DNA of 64,000 bases, from the NCBI GenBank assembly GCA_947502645.1, contig CANNAD010000002.1, positions 434,001 through 498,000 on the forward strand, given 5' to 3'. The position numbers were made by a program, and so were the translations under genes. Under the pieces are notes generated by a model that was not told the origin of the DNA, searched no databases, and was given only the letters and a program-made list of their open reading frames with translations. Source of the stretch: an uncultured Micrococcaceae bacterium (GTDB lineage: Bacteria > Actinomycetota > Actinomycetes > Actinomycetales > Micrococcaceae). This document shows positions 54,144 to 63,881 of this stretch, piece after piece. Within the stretch, counting starts at the first letter, position 1, and each line of letters begins with the position of its first letter.

Positions 54144-55139
54144 CTATTTTCGAGGCGGCCGATGGGTGTAACCGCGGTATTTACCCATGTCGTTGCTAAT
54201 GATTTTCGCTGGCACACCAGCCACTACGCAGTTATCCGGCACCTCGTCGAGAACGACTGAGTTGGCGCCAATCACCACGTTGCTTCCGATTCTTCCGCCG
54301 AAGCACTTGGCGCCAGGCGAGATGAAGACATTGTCGCCGACGACAGGGGTGCCGTTTCCTCCGGCTCGGGACCCAAGGGTGACATTCTGCGATATGACGC
54401 AATCCCTACCGATGATCGAGTCCGGGTGAATGACGGCTCCTATACCCCCGATGCCCATCCTCGACCCTTCACCGATTTTGGCCATGAACGGGATCCGGCA
54501 ATTGTATTTATTGAAGATGAAATTCTGAATGTGGTAGGCGCCCTCCAGAAATCCCTCGAGGTAGGCTGCTCGCGAGATCCGATACAGTTCTATGGCGCTA
54601 TAGCCGTGCAATTCGCGCGCCAGAGTGTCGTCGGTGCCGCTTTCCAGGGTGAACGGCGTGAAAGCCGGAAATTCCCCGGCATAGTTCGCGTGCCCAACAA
54701 CTTCCGTGTCAGCCGGCGCCGTGCGGACAACTGGACGATTGAAGAAGTCAGTATCAACGTACCGACCACTCGGATCGATATAGCAACGGACCGTGTTCCT
54801 CAGCGACAGGATATGCGCCGCGAAGGCGCTGGTCCTCGTGACACCGATCATGGCCAGATCTCGTCGTTTTGGCGCGGCCGGCACGTCCGGGAAGCCACTG
54901 TAGCGATAACGTTCGGATGATCCGCTGGTGACTACACCGTCGTGGGAGCGTTGATATCCCTTGACGCGGTACACGCCGCTCCGACGAAGGGTGAATTTGT
55001 GCGTATTCGCTGACGAGTATGCGGTTTTTTCAATAACTTCGTCATCGAGGCACAAGTAGAACGCGAAGGCTTTTCCATCTTCAGGCATCGTGGCACGGAG
55101 TTGGAAATGGTTCTCGGCGCCAATGACTACTTTGGGCAT
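54144..55139 (-). CDS. Three-part hexapeptide-repeat acyltransferase
   Basis: A 331-residue protein from the ATG at 55137-55139. Residues 1-85 look like an immunoglobulin-like beta domain (AFAFYLCLDDEVIEKTAYSS, SGVYRVKGYQRSHDG), a type that sometimes accompanies polysaccharide enzymes. Residues 90-140 resemble a small Rossmann-like unit (RRDLAMIGVTRTSAFAAHIL, VRCYIDPSGRYVDTDFF), as in PglD-type sugar acetyltransferases. Residues 215-325 form a serine-acetyltransferase-like left-handed beta helix (GIGAVIHPDSIIGRDCV, FISPGAKCFGGRIGSNVVIGANSVV). O- or N-acetylation of a surface sugar is likely but inferred. No polysaccharide genes are adjacent; it is a single gene beside tRNA-Val. Confidence 0.78.
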   Translation of the reverse strand: MPKVVIGAENHFQLRATMPEDGKAFAFYLCLDDEVIEKTAYSSANTHKFTLRRSGVYRVKGYQRSHDGVVTSGSSERYRYSGFPDVPAAPKRRDLAMIGVTRTSAFAAHILSLRNTVRCYIDPSGRYVDTDFFNRPVVRTAPADTEVVGHANYAGEFPAFTPFTLESGTDDTLARELHGYSAIELYRISRAAYLEGFLEGAYHIQNFIFNKYNCRIPFMAKIGEGSRMGIGGIGAVIHPDSIIGRDCVISQNVTLGSRAGGNGTPVVGDNVFISPGAKCFGGRIGSNVVIGANSVVLDEVPDNCVVAGVPAKIISNDMGKYRGYTHRPPRK

Positions 55140-55203
55140 GGTCTTCTCTCTTGGCTGGTGCACGTCTGACGGTTTTGGAACAGGCAATAACAAGCGGCGG
55201 TCC

Positions 55204-56118
55204 TCAAAGAGCAGGCAACGCCTTTGCGAGATACTTCAATGCTGCGGAAGTACCCTGTTCGAGCTTCAACGTCGCGAGATCATCACCGCGGGTCCAACCG
55301 CGGTTGATGATCACCACAGGGCCCTCACGCTTCGCCATCCGTCGCACGAACCTCAAGCCGCTCATGACGGACAAGGACGAACCAGCGACCAGCAAGGCAT
55401 CGGCGTCGTCTACCATTCGGAAAGCCCGCGCCACCCTGTCCTTTGGCACGGACTCCCCGAAATACACGAAATCGGGTTTGAGCAGTCCCCCACAGACGGG
55501 GCAGTCCGCAACCTGGAAATCAAGAGTGTCTTCGACGTCCGCATCAGCATCCGGGGCAACATCACCGGCACTGCCGACGCGCTCCGCGTAGCCGGGATTA
55601 AGCTCCTCAAGAATGCCCGCCAGCACGGCGCGCGGTATTCGTGTGCCGCAGCTCAGACAAACAACCGTATCGAAACGTCCATGGAGATCGACAACATTCA
55701 CGCTTCCTGCGGTTTCATGGAGCCGATCGACGTTCTGCGTAATGAGTCCGGACAGAAGCCGCTTTTCTTCCAGCGCTACAACCGCGTAATGCCCGGCATT
55801 CGGTTCGGCCTGTCGGAGAAAATGCCACCCAACATGATTGCGGGCCCAGTAGCGTTGACGTTGGCGTTCATCGCGACTGAATTCCTGGAACGTCATGGGA
55901 CTGCGCGGAACAGAATTGGGGCCCCTGTAGTCAGGGATTCCCGAATCCGTGCTGAGGCCAGCTCCTGTCAGGACAGCAAGCCGACGACCGCGCAGGAGGT
56001 CTATGACGCCCCCAAGCTCATCCAGCTCTTCCCGTTCCAGGGAAGGACCTTCACTCCTGAGCTCCCCCGTGGGGAACCCAGTCATGCCAACGCCTACGGC
56101 TCGGGGGTCCTCAGTCAT
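55204..56118 (-). CDS. cobB: NAD-dependent protein deacylase (sirtuin)
   Basis: Removes acyl groups from lysines using NAD. The 304-residue protein has GAGLSTDSGIPDYRGP near residue 52, LITQNVDRLH, the catalytic histidine in VDLHGRFD, zinc cysteines in CLSC and CPVC, and LKPDFVYFGE. It differs from the short bacterial CobB by an acidic insertion between the cysteine pairs (DVAPDADADVED) and resembles the longer class II/SIRT4-like type. Its start overlaps the upstream peroxiredoxin stop by 8 bp, so the two are coupled. Confidence 0.93.
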   Translation of the reverse strand: MTEDPRAVGVGMTGFPTGELRSEGPSLEREELDELGGVIDLLRGRRLAVLTGAGLSTDSGIPDYRGPNSVPRSPMTFQEFSRDERQRQRYWARNHVGWHFLRQAEPNAGHYAVVALEEKRLLSGLITQNVDRLHETAGSVNVVDLHGRFDTVVCLSCGTRIPRAVLAGILEELNPGYAERVGSAGDVAPDADADVEDTLDFQVADCPVCGGLLKPDFVYFGESVPKDRVARAFRMVDDADALLVAGSSLSVMSGLRFVRRMAKREGPVVIINRGWTRGDDLATLKLEQGTSAALKYLAKALPAL

Positions 56119-56590
56119 GTGGCACCGATACCTTCAGATCCGCCAGGGCCGCAAGATACTCACGGAAGTCCCTGGCCTCGCCGGTCTCTGAAGTAACTAC
56201 GGAGCGAAGCACTCCCCCACCGTCAACAAAAAACGTTCCGCGTCCGGCAAACCCCCGCTCGTCGTCGAACACCCCAAAACGGGACGCGACGGCACCGTGA
56301 GGCCAGAAGTCACTGAGCAGGTCAAAGCCAAACCCCTCAGACTGGGCGAAGGAGCGAAGCGCGTATTTATGGTCGGTCGAGACCGCGAGCAACCGAACGC
56401 CGGCGTCGTCAAAGACGCCCCGATTCTCCTGAAGCTGCGCCAACTCCCCTGTACACACTGAGGAGAACGCAAACGGAAAGAAAACTACCACGACCGGCAC
56501 ACCCACGGGATCAAGGAGTCGAACCGGCTCCCCGAACTGGTTTGACAGCTCGAAGCCGGACACCACTTCTCCGACAACAGGCGCGCCCAT
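56111..56590 (-). CDS. ahpE: One-cysteine peroxiredoxin, AhpE type
   Basis: Reduces peroxides and peroxynitrite, with mycothiol or mycoredoxin as likely electron donor. It is 159 residues with the peroxidatic cysteine in FFPFAFSSVCTGEL and AVSTDHKYALRSFA, and no obvious resolving cysteine. The frame is open 132 nt further upstream into the next gene but homology starts at MGAPVVGEVV. M. tuberculosis ahpE (Rv2238c) lies in the same block with a DUF3052 gene and aceE. Only 4 bp separate it from the DUF3052 gene. Confidence 0.92.
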   Translation of the reverse strand: MGAPVVGEVVSGFELSNQFGEPVRLLDPVGVPVVVVFFPFAFSSVCTGELAQLQENRGVFDDAGVRLLAVSTDHKYALRSFAQSEGFGFDLLSDFWPHGAVASRFGVFDDERGFAGRGTFFVDGGGVLRSVVTSETGEARDFREYLAALADLKVSVPHD

Positions 56591-56594
56591 GAAT

Positions 56595-57014
56595 CTATGA
56601 TTTACGACGCGCAACCAGACGCGCAGCCGCCCAGTCCTCGCAAACGCCAGGGGACGTCGTCGAATGAAGACCGGCAGTGGGTGCGGCATCCTGAATGTCG
56701 TTGGGAGCCACGTAGCCCTCACGCCCAGATTTGGGCGTCAGCAACCACACAACGCCTCCCTCATCCAGTGTTGTCAGCGCGTCAACAAGCGCATCAATCA
56801 GGTCGCCGTCGTCATTGCGCCACCAGAGAATGACGCCGTCGACTACCTCCTGATCGTCCTCAGTCAGAAGTTCCGAGCCAATGAGAGCCTCGAGGTTTGC
56901 CCGAAAGTCGAAGTCCACGTCGTCGTCGTAGCCCAACTCCTGAATCAGGTCTCCATTTTTGAAACCCAACTTGCCCGCCAGATTTTGATCCGTGGCGGCA
57001 TCGGCCTCACTCAC
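56595..57014 (-). CDS. DUF3052 family protein
   Basis: A small acidic cytosolic protein of unknown function, 139 residues from GTG with AGGAGG nearby. It shows NLAGKLGFKNGDLIQELGYDDDVD, VDGVILWWRNDDGDLIDALVD and VWLLTPKSGREGYV, the pattern of the actinobacterial DUF3052 family. The family is repeatedly found next to aceE and ahpE, as here. It is divergent from aceE, with about 227 bp between their starts. Confidence 0.85.
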   Translation of the reverse strand: MSEADAATDQNLAGKLGFKNGDLIQELGYDDDVDFDFRANLEALIGSELLTEDDQEVVDGVILWWRNDDGDLIDALVDALTTLDEGGVVWLLTPKSGREGYVAPNDIQDAAPTAGLHSTTSPGVCEDWAAARLVARRKS

Positions 57015-57241
57015 TGCGTTCCTCCTGCGATCCTTGTGAAAAGTTTGCAAATCCACAGACCTCACGTGGAGAACTGTGTTCCTCTAAGCCAACACCCTAA
57101 TGCCCGTAGCATCAAGCCACTCAAAGCAAGTGAGGGTGTTGTCCTTGTTAAGCATAGGAGCGATAGAGTGGCATTGTGGCGATCAGTCGCGCAACACTCC
57201 GCGGCAGGCTGGTCGATTTCTGCACTTGAGAGAGGTTGAAC

Positions 57242-59983
57242 GTGGCTACTGGAAAAGACACCAACGACATCCTGAGCGGCCTGACGAATCAGTTCCGTGA
57301 TCATGACCCGGAGGAAACCAGGGAATGGATTGAGTCGCTGGATCAGCTGATTCAAACCCAGGGAACGGAACGCGCAGAATACATTATGCGTTCGCTGCTG
57401 CAGCGCGCGGGCGCGCAGAGTGTGGGCGTTCCTATGGTCACCACCACGGACTACGTCAACACCATCCCTACCGATCAGGAACCGAAGTTCCCCGGTGACG
57501 AGGAGATCGAGCGCAAGTACCGTGCCTGGATGCGCTGGAACTCAGCCGTGATGGTGCATCGGGCCCAGCGCGCGGAGATCGGCGTCGGCGGTCATATCTC
57601 CACTTTTGCGGGCGCTGCAACCCTCTATGAAGTCGGTTTCAATCACTTCTTCCGTGGCAAGGATCATCCCGGCGGCGGCGATCAGATCTTCTTCCAGGGC
57701 CACGCGTCCCCGGGCATGTACGCACGCGCTTATTTGGAAGGCCGCCTCTCCGAAGAGGATCTGGACGGCTTCCGGCAGGAAAAATCCCGTAAAGGGCACG
57801 CACTCTCCTCATATCCGCACCCGCGCAACATGCCAGACTTCTGGGAATTCCCCACCGTCTCGATGGGCATCGGGCCCATGAACGCCATCTATCAGGCACA
57901 GTCCAACCGCTACCTGCATAACCGCGGGCTGAAAGATACTTCCGATCAGCACGTGTGGGCGTTCCTGGGCGACGGCGAAATGGACGAACCGGAGTCACGC
58001 GGACTTTTACATGTCGCAGCGAATGAGAACCTGGACAATCTCACCTTTGTGATCAGCTGTAACCTGCAACGGCTTGACGGGCCTGTACGCGGTAACGGGA
58101 AGATCATTCAGGAGCTCGAAGCGTTCTTCCGCGGCGCCGGCTGGAATGTCATCAAGGTGATCTGGGGCCGGGAGTGGGACGATCTCCTCGAGCGGGACCA
58201 GGAAGGCGCCCTGGTGGACATCATGAACACTACGGTCGACGGCGATTACCAGACGTACAAGGCCGAGTCGGGCGGTTTTGTACGCGATCACTTCTTTGGA
58301 AAGTCCCCGCAGACCAAAGAATTGGTTGCGGATATGACTGATCAGGAGATCTGGAACCTCAAACGCGGCGGGCACGATTACCACAAGGTGTATGCCGCCT
58401 ATAAGGCTGCCATGGAGTTCAAGGGCAAGCCCACGGTGATTCTTACGAAAACCATCAAGGGCTATGGGCTGGGCAGCCACTTTGAGGGCCGTAACGCTAC
58501 ACACCAGATGAAGAAGCTGACCCTTGATGACCTCAAGGACTTCCGGGATCATCTACGGATTCCGATCAGTGATGAGGAGCTGGACAAGGACCCGTACCTG
58601 CCGCCGTACTATCACCCGGGTGCTGATGCGCCGGAGATTCAGTACATGATGGAGCGGCGCCGGAAACTGGGCGGTTTCCTTCCTGATCGATCTACCGACC
58701 ATGAGCCGTTGCACTTGCCCGATGCGAAAGCCTACGAAGTAGCCAACCGAGGCTCCGGCAAGCAACAGGCCGCGACGACGATGGCGTTTGTGCGGCTGCT
58801 CAAGGAACTCATGCGGGACAAGGAGTTCGGCAAGCATGTGGTGCCGATCGTCCCCGATGAAGCCCGGACCTTTGGAATGGACTCGTTCTTCCCGACCGCG
58901 AAGATCTACAACCCGCACGGCCAGAACTATCTCTCCGTGGACCGCGACCTCATCCTGGCGTACAAGGAATCACCCCAGGGCCAGATAGTCCATGTGGGGA
59001 TCAACGAGGCAGGCTCTGTAGCGGCGTTCACCGCTGCGGGGAGTTCCTACGCCACCCATGGGGTGCCTCTTGTACCCATCTACATGTTCTATTCCATGTT
59101 CGGGTTCCAACGGACAGGTGACTACCTCTGGGCCGCAGCTGACCAGATGAGCCGCGGATTCCTGATCTCTGCCACGGCCGGACGGACCACCCTCACAGGC
59201 GAGGGACTCCAACACGCGGACGGACACTCGCCGATCCTCGCCTCTACCAATCCTGCTGTGAAGACCTACGACCCTGCGTACGGCTACGAGCTGGGACACA
59301 TTGTCCGCCACGGGCTGGAGGAGATGTACGGGCCGGACTCAGAGGACCCCAACGTCATCTACAACCTCATGGTTTACAACGAGCCGATAGTGCAGCCCCC
59401 TGCACCTGAGAACGTGGACGTCAATGGCATTATTCGTGGGATCTACCGTCTGGCTCCCGCGGAGAACGACGGTCCTCGCGCCCAGTTGCTGGCCTCCGGC
59501 ATCGCCGTTCAGTGGGCTCTACAGGCCCAGCAGCTGCTCGCCGACGACTGGGGTGTCGCGGCCGACGTCTGGTCCGTGACGTCCTGGAACGAACTTCGGC
59601 GAGACGGGCTTCGCGCGGAGGAGGAAGCATTCCTCAACCCGGGTGAGCCCAAGCGGACCCCGTTCGTCGCTCAACAGCTTGAGGGCGCCGAAGGGCCGAT
59701 CGTCGCCTCGACGGACTACATGCACGCTGTGCCAGACCAGATCCGGCAGTTTGTACGGAACGACTTCGCGACGCTCGGAGCAGATGGATTCGGATTCGCA
59801 GACACCAGGGCTGCTGCTCGTCGGTTCTTCAAGATCGACAGCGCTTCCATGGTGGTTCGCACTCTGGAGATGCTTGCGGACCGTCACGAAGTCGACGACG
59901 ACGTCCCCCGCCAGGCCGTCGAGAAGTACCATCTGCTGGATGTCAATGCGGGCAATGACGGTGAGGCTGGAGGCTCGGAGTAG
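57242..59983 (+). CDS. aceE: Pyruvate dehydrogenase E1 component, homodimeric type
   Basis: Thiamine-diphosphate enzyme that decarboxylates pyruvate and acetylates lipoyl groups on E2. The 913-residue protein starts at GTG with GAGAGG six bases upstream. It has the family [22 protein letters not shown], the ThDP motif [12 protein letters not shown]...[20 protein letters not shown], and C-terminal [15 protein letters not shown]. In corynebacteria AceE also joins a hybrid pyruvate/2-oxoglutarate dehydrogenase complex. E2 and E3 are not in the window. It lies directly upstream of the fatty-acid cluster. Confidence 0.97.
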   Translation: MATGKDTNDILSGLTNQFRDHDPEETREWIESLDQLIQTQGTERAEYIMRSLLQRAGAQSVGVPMVTTTDYVNTIPTDQEPKFPGDEEIERKYRAWMRWNSAVMVHRAQRAEIGVGGHISTFAGAATLYEVGFNHFFRGKDHPGGGDQIFFQGHASPGMYARAYLEGRLSEEDLDGFRQEKSRKGHALSSYPHPRNMPDFWEFPTVSMGIGPMNAIYQAQSNRYLHNRGLKDTSDQHVWAFLGDGEMDEPESRGLLHVAANENLDNLTFVISCNLQRLDGPVRGNGKIIQELEAFFRGAGWNVIKVIWGREWDDLLERDQEGALVDIMNTTVDGDYQTYKAESGGFVRDHFFGKSPQTKELVADMTDQEIWNLKRGGHDYHKVYAAYKAAMEFKGKPTVILTKTIKGYGLGSHFEGRNATHQMKKLTLDDLKDFRDHLRIPISDEELDKDPYLPPYYHPGADAPEIQYMMERRRKLGGFLPDRSTDHEPLHLPDAKAYEVANRGSGKQQAATTMAFVRLLKELMRDKEFGKHVVPIVPDEARTFGMDSFFPTAKIYNPHGQNYLSVDRDLILAYKESPQGQIVHVGINEAGSVAAFTAAGSSYATHGVPLVPIYMFYSMFGFQRTGDYLWAAADQMSRGFLISATAGRTTLTGEGLQHADGHSPILASTNPAVKTYDPAYGYELGHIVRHGLEEMYGPDSEDPNVIYNLMVYNEPIVQPPAPENVDVNGIIRGIYRLAPAENDGPRAQLLASGIAVQWALQAQQLLADDWGVAADVWSVTSWNELRRDGLRAEEEAFLNPGEPKRTPFVAQQLEGAEGPIVASTDYMHAVPDQIRQFVRNDFATLGADGFGFADTRAAARRFFKIDSASMVVRTLEMLADRHEVDDDVPRQAVEKYHLLDVNAGNDGEAGGSE

Positions 59984-60064
59984 GTCGAGCCCCCGGCGCT
60001 GGCCTAATTTTTGTAGCCTTCGCACAAATCGTCGATCCGCGGGCTCGGGCACTATGCTCAGATA

Positions 60065-61309
60065 ATGCCTGAGCCCCGCACCTCGACCAGTAAGGCACGC
60101 ACGCATCGCATGCCAACTGCGGACCCACGTACCGTAGACCGGCTACGCGCGAACATCGGCGGCCTTTCCACGGCAACACTCAAGCAGCTGGACCGGTCCC
60201 TTCCCTGGTACCGCGGTCTCACGCCGGATGAGCGGTCTGCACTCGGACTCGTGGCGCAGAAGGGCATCGCCTCCTTCGTCAACTGGTACGAACGCCCGGC
60301 ATCACCTGCCTGGGTGCTCAGTGACGTATTCGGCACAGCTCCGACGGAGCTGACCAGGTCCATCAGTCTTCAGAAGGCCTTGCAGCTCATCCGCGTGGTG
60401 GTTGAAGTGGTTGAGGACAAAGTACCGGAGCTGACTGCCGAAGCTGATCAGGTGCGCCTGCGAGAAGCTGTTCTCCGATATTCACGGGAAGTGGCGTTCG
60501 CTGCGGCTGACGTCTATGCCCGTGCAGCTGAAACCCGTGGATCCTGGGACACGCGGCTCGAAGCGCTCGTTGTCGACGCCATCCTGCGCGGCGAAAGTTC
60601 GGATGCGCTGCGCAGCCGTGTAGCGGCCGTCGGATGGAAATCCAAGGCCGACATCACCGTTTTTGTGGGCTGCTCACCCGCCGAGCCCAGCGCGTCGTTC
60701 GTCAATGAACTGCGTCGTGCCACAGGCAGGCTGGCCGAAGACACGCTCGTGGGCATTCAGGGGGACCGACTCATACTGGTCCTCGGCGGAGTGGAGCCCA
60801 ACGAGGCCGCTTACCTCCGGTTGAGCGAACTCTTCGGCCCCGGCCCCGTTGTCTACGGTCCCATCGCAGCTTCCCTGGTTGATGCCAGTGCCTCTGCCCG
60901 CGCAGCCTTCGCGGGTCTTGCGGCAGCCCGCGCTTGGCCACAGGCTCCGCGTCCCGTAGCAGCGGATGACCTCTGGCCAGAACGCGTCATATCCGGTGAC
61001 GATTCCGCGCGACGCGCGCTCATCAGAGGAATCTACCGGCCGCTGGTCAATGCAGCGAACGGGCTTGCCGAAACCGTTTCCACGTATCTGACCCTCGGGC
61101 ACAGCCTGGAAGCTACGGCTCGCGAGCTCTTCGTCCACGCAAATACGGTCCGGTACAGGTTGAAACGTGTCTGCGACATCACGGGGTGGGACCCACTGCT
61201 CCCCCGCGAGGCTTTCGTTCTTCAGACTGCGCTCGTTGTGGGGCGCCTTTCAGAACCCACAGATCCCCCTCCAGACGGGCAGCCGTCGAGGGCAACCGAC
61301 GGACGATGA
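60065..61309 (+). CDS. fasR: PucR/CdaR-type transcriptional activator FasR
   Basis: DNA-binding regulator of fatty-acid synthesis. The 414-residue protein ends in a PucR-type helix-turn-helix: TYLTLGHSLEATARELFVHANTVRYRLKRVCDITGWDP. The middle has a GGDEF-like CdaR region (about 150-290), and the N-terminus contains LKQLDRSLPWYRGLTPDERSALGLVAQ. Streptomyces FasR has the same place immediately upstream of fabD-fabH-acpP-fabF and activates that operon; M. tuberculosis Rv2242 is the counterpart between aceE and fabD. It is 117 bp from fabD. Confidence 0.92.
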   Translation: MPEPRTSTSKARTHRMPTADPRTVDRLRANIGGLSTATLKQLDRSLPWYRGLTPDERSALGLVAQKGIASFVNWYERPASPAWVLSDVFGTAPTELTRSISLQKALQLIRVVVEVVEDKVPELTAEADQVRLREAVLRYSREVAFAAADVYARAAETRGSWDTRLEALVVDAILRGESSDALRSRVAAVGWKSKADITVFVGCSPAEPSASFVNELRRATGRLAEDTLVGIQGDRLILVLGGVEPNEAAYLRLSELFGPGPVVYGPIAASLVDASASARAAFAGLAAARAWPQAPRPVAADDLWPERVISGDDSARRALIRGIYRPLVNAANGLAETVSTYLTLGHSLEATARELFVHANTVRYRLKRVCDITGWDPLLPREAFVLQTALVVGRLSEPTDPPPDGQPSRATDGR

Positions 61310-61426
61310 CCCTCATTCGCCGCGACCTCGACGCGCTCGTCGTTGTAGACTTCCTACAAGACGGCACGGTGAGCTTGGTTCACCAAAACACCCCATAAAC
61401 ACGTTCAACTTTGGAAAGCTGGTTAA

Positions 61427-62377
61427 GTGCTTGCAATAGTCTGCCCTGGACAGGGTTCACAAACACCTGGTTTCCTTACACCCTGGCTCGAGCTACCCGG
61501 TGTACGGGAGCATCTGGAGTCCCTGGGTAGCCAAGCTGGTCTTGATCTGGTGCGTTACGGCACCGAGGCCGATGAGGACGCCATCAAGGACACCGCCGTC
61601 GCGCAGCCACTTATTGTCGCTGCCGGTCTGGCCGCTGCGCGGGTGCTGCTGAACGAGGACAAGCTCACGTCGTCCGTCGTCGTCGCCGGTCATTCAGTGG
61701 GAGAGATTACGGCAGCCGCACTCTCCGGGGCATTGAATGAGGCTGACGCCCTGCATTTCGTCCGGACGAGAGCCAACGCAATGGCCGACGCCGCGGCGGC
61801 AACGCCGACGGGCATGAGCGCTGTCCTCGGCGGCGATCACGACGACGTCACCGCCGCTATTGAAGCTGCTGGTCTTGCGCCGGCGAACGTCAACGGCGGC
61901 GGTCAGATCGTAGCTGCCGGCACGCTGGAACAGCTCGAAGCATTCGCTGCCGCGCCCCCGACCAAAACCCGTGTGATCCCGCTCAAGGTTGCAGGCGCCT
62001 TCCATACCGGGCACATGTCCCCTGCTGTCAGCGCGCTTGAGGCCACCAGACCAGAACTACAGCCCGGCATTCCCGCCGCCACCCTGCTCTCCAATTACGA
62101 CGGCGCTCCTGTCGCTTCAGGGGATGCCAACCTGGATAGCCTGATCGCCCAGGTGTCCCGCCCGGTCCGCTGGGATCTGTGTATGCAGACCATGCTGGAC
62201 AGCGGAGTCACGGGGCTTTTGGAGCTGCCGCCTGCCGGAACGCTGACTGGCCTTGCCCGCCGAGGGCTCAAGGGCGTGGAAACTCTGGCACTTAAGACCC
62301 CTGAGGATCTGGATCGCGCACGTGAGTTCATCGCGCGCCACAGTGCTTCAACAACTATCGCCACAGAAGGTAGATAA
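61427..62377 (+). CDS. fabD: Malonyl-CoA:ACP transacylase
   Basis: Loads malonyl groups on acyl carrier protein for fatty-acid elongation. The 316-residue protein starts at GTG with MLAIVCPGQGSQ, has the catalytic serine in VAGHSVGEITAA, an arginine in HFVRTRANAM and the histidine in GAFHTGHMSPA. It is the first gene of fabD-fabH-acpP-fabF; fabH begins 9 bp after its stop. Confidence 0.97.
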   Translation: MLAIVCPGQGSQTPGFLTPWLELPGVREHLESLGSQAGLDLVRYGTEADEDAIKDTAVAQPLIVAAGLAAARVLLNEDKLTSSVVVAGHSVGEITAAALSGALNEADALHFVRTRANAMADAAAATPTGMSAVLGGDHDDVTAAIEAAGLAPANVNGGGQIVAAGTLEQLEAFAAAPPTKTRVIPLKVAGAFHTGHMSPAVSALEATRPELQPGIPAATLLSNYDGAPVASGDANLDSLIAQVSRPVRWDLCMQTMLDSGVTGLLELPPAGTLTGLARRGLKGVETLALKTPEDLDRAREFIARHSASTTIATEGR

Positions 62378-62386
62378 GGAACACCA

Positions 62387-63436
62387 GTGAGCACACCCAC
62401 ACTGAAGCAGGCATCCCTCCGGGAGTTCACCCGGATCCACGGAATCGGTGCGTATCGACCAGATGTCATTGTCACCAATGAAGACGTCTGCCAATGGATC
62501 GATTCCTCAGACGAATGGATTCGCAAGCGCACCGGCATCGCTACACGGCACCGCGCCCGTCCGGAAATCGGCGTCATCGACATGGCTGAAGGCGCAGCAC
62601 GCGAAGCTCTCTCACAGGCCGGCATCGAAGCATCGCAGCTGGGCGCTGTCATCGTCTCGACGGTGACGCATCCCTACGCAACGCCATCTGCCGCTGCAGA
62701 TCTTGCGGACCGCCTGGGAGCAACTCCAGCGCCGGCATTCGATATCTCTGCTGCTTGCGCTGGCTACTGCTACGGGATCGCGCAGGCCGACGCCCTCGTC
62801 CGTTCTGGTGCGGCAGACTACGTGTTGGTGGTGGGAGTCGAGAAACTTTCCGACATCATCGACAAGAGCGAACGCAGCATCTCATTCCTTCTGGGCGACG
62901 GCGCCGGTGCCGCAATCGTCGGTCCGTCCGAGGCCGCCGGAATCGGCCCCTCCGTGTGGGGCTCGGACGGCAGCAAGTGGGGCGCGGTCAGCATGACCGG
63001 CTCCATGCTGCCCCTGCGTGATCTCGCACTGGGCGACGGCTCCGGCTCTGTCCCGGACAGTGACGCGCTGGCTGCAGCCTGGCCCACCCTCCGTCAGGAC
63101 GGTCAGACGGTGTTCCGTTGGGCAGTCTGGGAGATGGCCAAGGTTGCCCGCGAAGCACTGGACCGAGCAGGCATCGAGTCCAAAGACCTCGCAGCCTTCG
63201 TACCTCACCAGGCCAACATGCGCATCATTGACGAGCTGGCCAAGGTGCTCAAACTTCCCGAGCACGTCGCCATTGCACGGGACATCGCAGATGCCGGCAA
63301 CACATCGGCAGCATCCATCCCGCTCGCAACCCACCGCCTGCTGGAAGAACAACCAGAGCTCTCCGGCGGCCTTTCCCTGCAGATAGGGTTCGGTGCGGGT
63401 CTGGTATTCGGAGCACAGGTCATCACTCTCCCCTAA
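62387..63436 (+). CDS. fabH: 3-oxoacyl-ACP synthase III
   Basis: Starts fatty-acid synthesis by condensing acetyl- or branched acyl-CoA with malonyl-ACP. The 349-residue protein starts at GTG and contains the catalytic cysteine in DISAACAGYCYG, histidine in FVPHQANMRI and asparagine in DAGNTSAASIP. The branched-chain (iso/anteiso) fatty acids typical of Micrococcaceae fit a FabH of this type, but specificity is not readable here. Confidence 0.97.
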   Translation: MSTPTLKQASLREFTRIHGIGAYRPDVIVTNEDVCQWIDSSDEWIRKRTGIATRHRARPEIGVIDMAEGAAREALSQAGIEASQLGAVIVSTVTHPYATPSAAADLADRLGATPAPAFDISAACAGYCYGIAQADALVRSGAADYVLVVGVEKLSDIIDKSERSISFLLGDGAGAAIVGPSEAAGIGPSVWGSDGSKWGAVSMTGSMLPLRDLALGDGSGSVPDSDALAAAWPTLRQDGQTVFRWAVWEMAKVAREALDRAGIESKDLAAFVPHQANMRIIDELAKVLKLPEHVAIARDIADAGNTSAASIPLATHRLLEEQPELSGGLSLQIGFGAGLVFGAQVITLP

Positions 63437-63514
63437 CGCGAACTCACAGCCCAAGTCGTCAACCGCGGCTTGTACAACCACCGGAAAACCGGTAACAACA
63501 GAAAAGGAGCCATC

Positions 63515-63760
63515 ATGGCTAGCAACGAAGAAATCCTGGCCGGTCTGGCAGAGATCGTCAACGAAGAGACCGGTCTCGCCACGGAGTCCGTCGAGCTGGA
63601 CAAGTCCTTCACCGACGACCTTGACATCGATTCCATCTCCATGATGACCATTGTGGTCAACGCTGAAGAGAAGTTCGGCGTGCGCATCCCGGACGAGGAA
63701 GTCAAGAACCTCAAGACCGTCGGCGACGCTGTGGACTTCATCGCCAACGCCCAGGCCTGA
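63515..63760 (+). CDS. acpP: Acyl carrier protein
   Basis: Carries the growing acyl chain on 4'-phosphopantetheine. The 81-residue acidic protein has the attachment serine in DLDIDSISMMTIV and the ATG at 63515 with AAGGAG upstream. The preceding 79-bp spacer is long for this operon, and the ACP is expected to be made in excess over the enzymes. Confidence 0.97.
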   Translation: MASNEEILAGLAEIVNEETGLATESVELDKSFTDDLDIDSISMMTIVVNAEEKFGVRIPDEEVKNLKTVGDAVDFIANAQA

Positions 63761-63881
63761 GATCGCATGCTCCCTGACCGGAGCACCGGTGGCCGCACAG
63801 AGAATTCGTGCGGCCACCTAAAACCGTGCAACTGCACGTTTCAGCCATACCGGCGACAAAACTGTTTGAGAAAGTGAAAAA

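Noticed and set aside
53971-55203. Integrative element using tRNA-Val as attachment site
   Set aside because: I looked for a repeat of the tRNA 3' end beyond the acyltransferase gene and for an integrase; neither is present.
55090-56196. 368-codon open frame on the plus strand
   Set aside because: Antisense to the sirtuin gene, whose motifs are complete; no ribosome site or recognisable domain on the plus strand.
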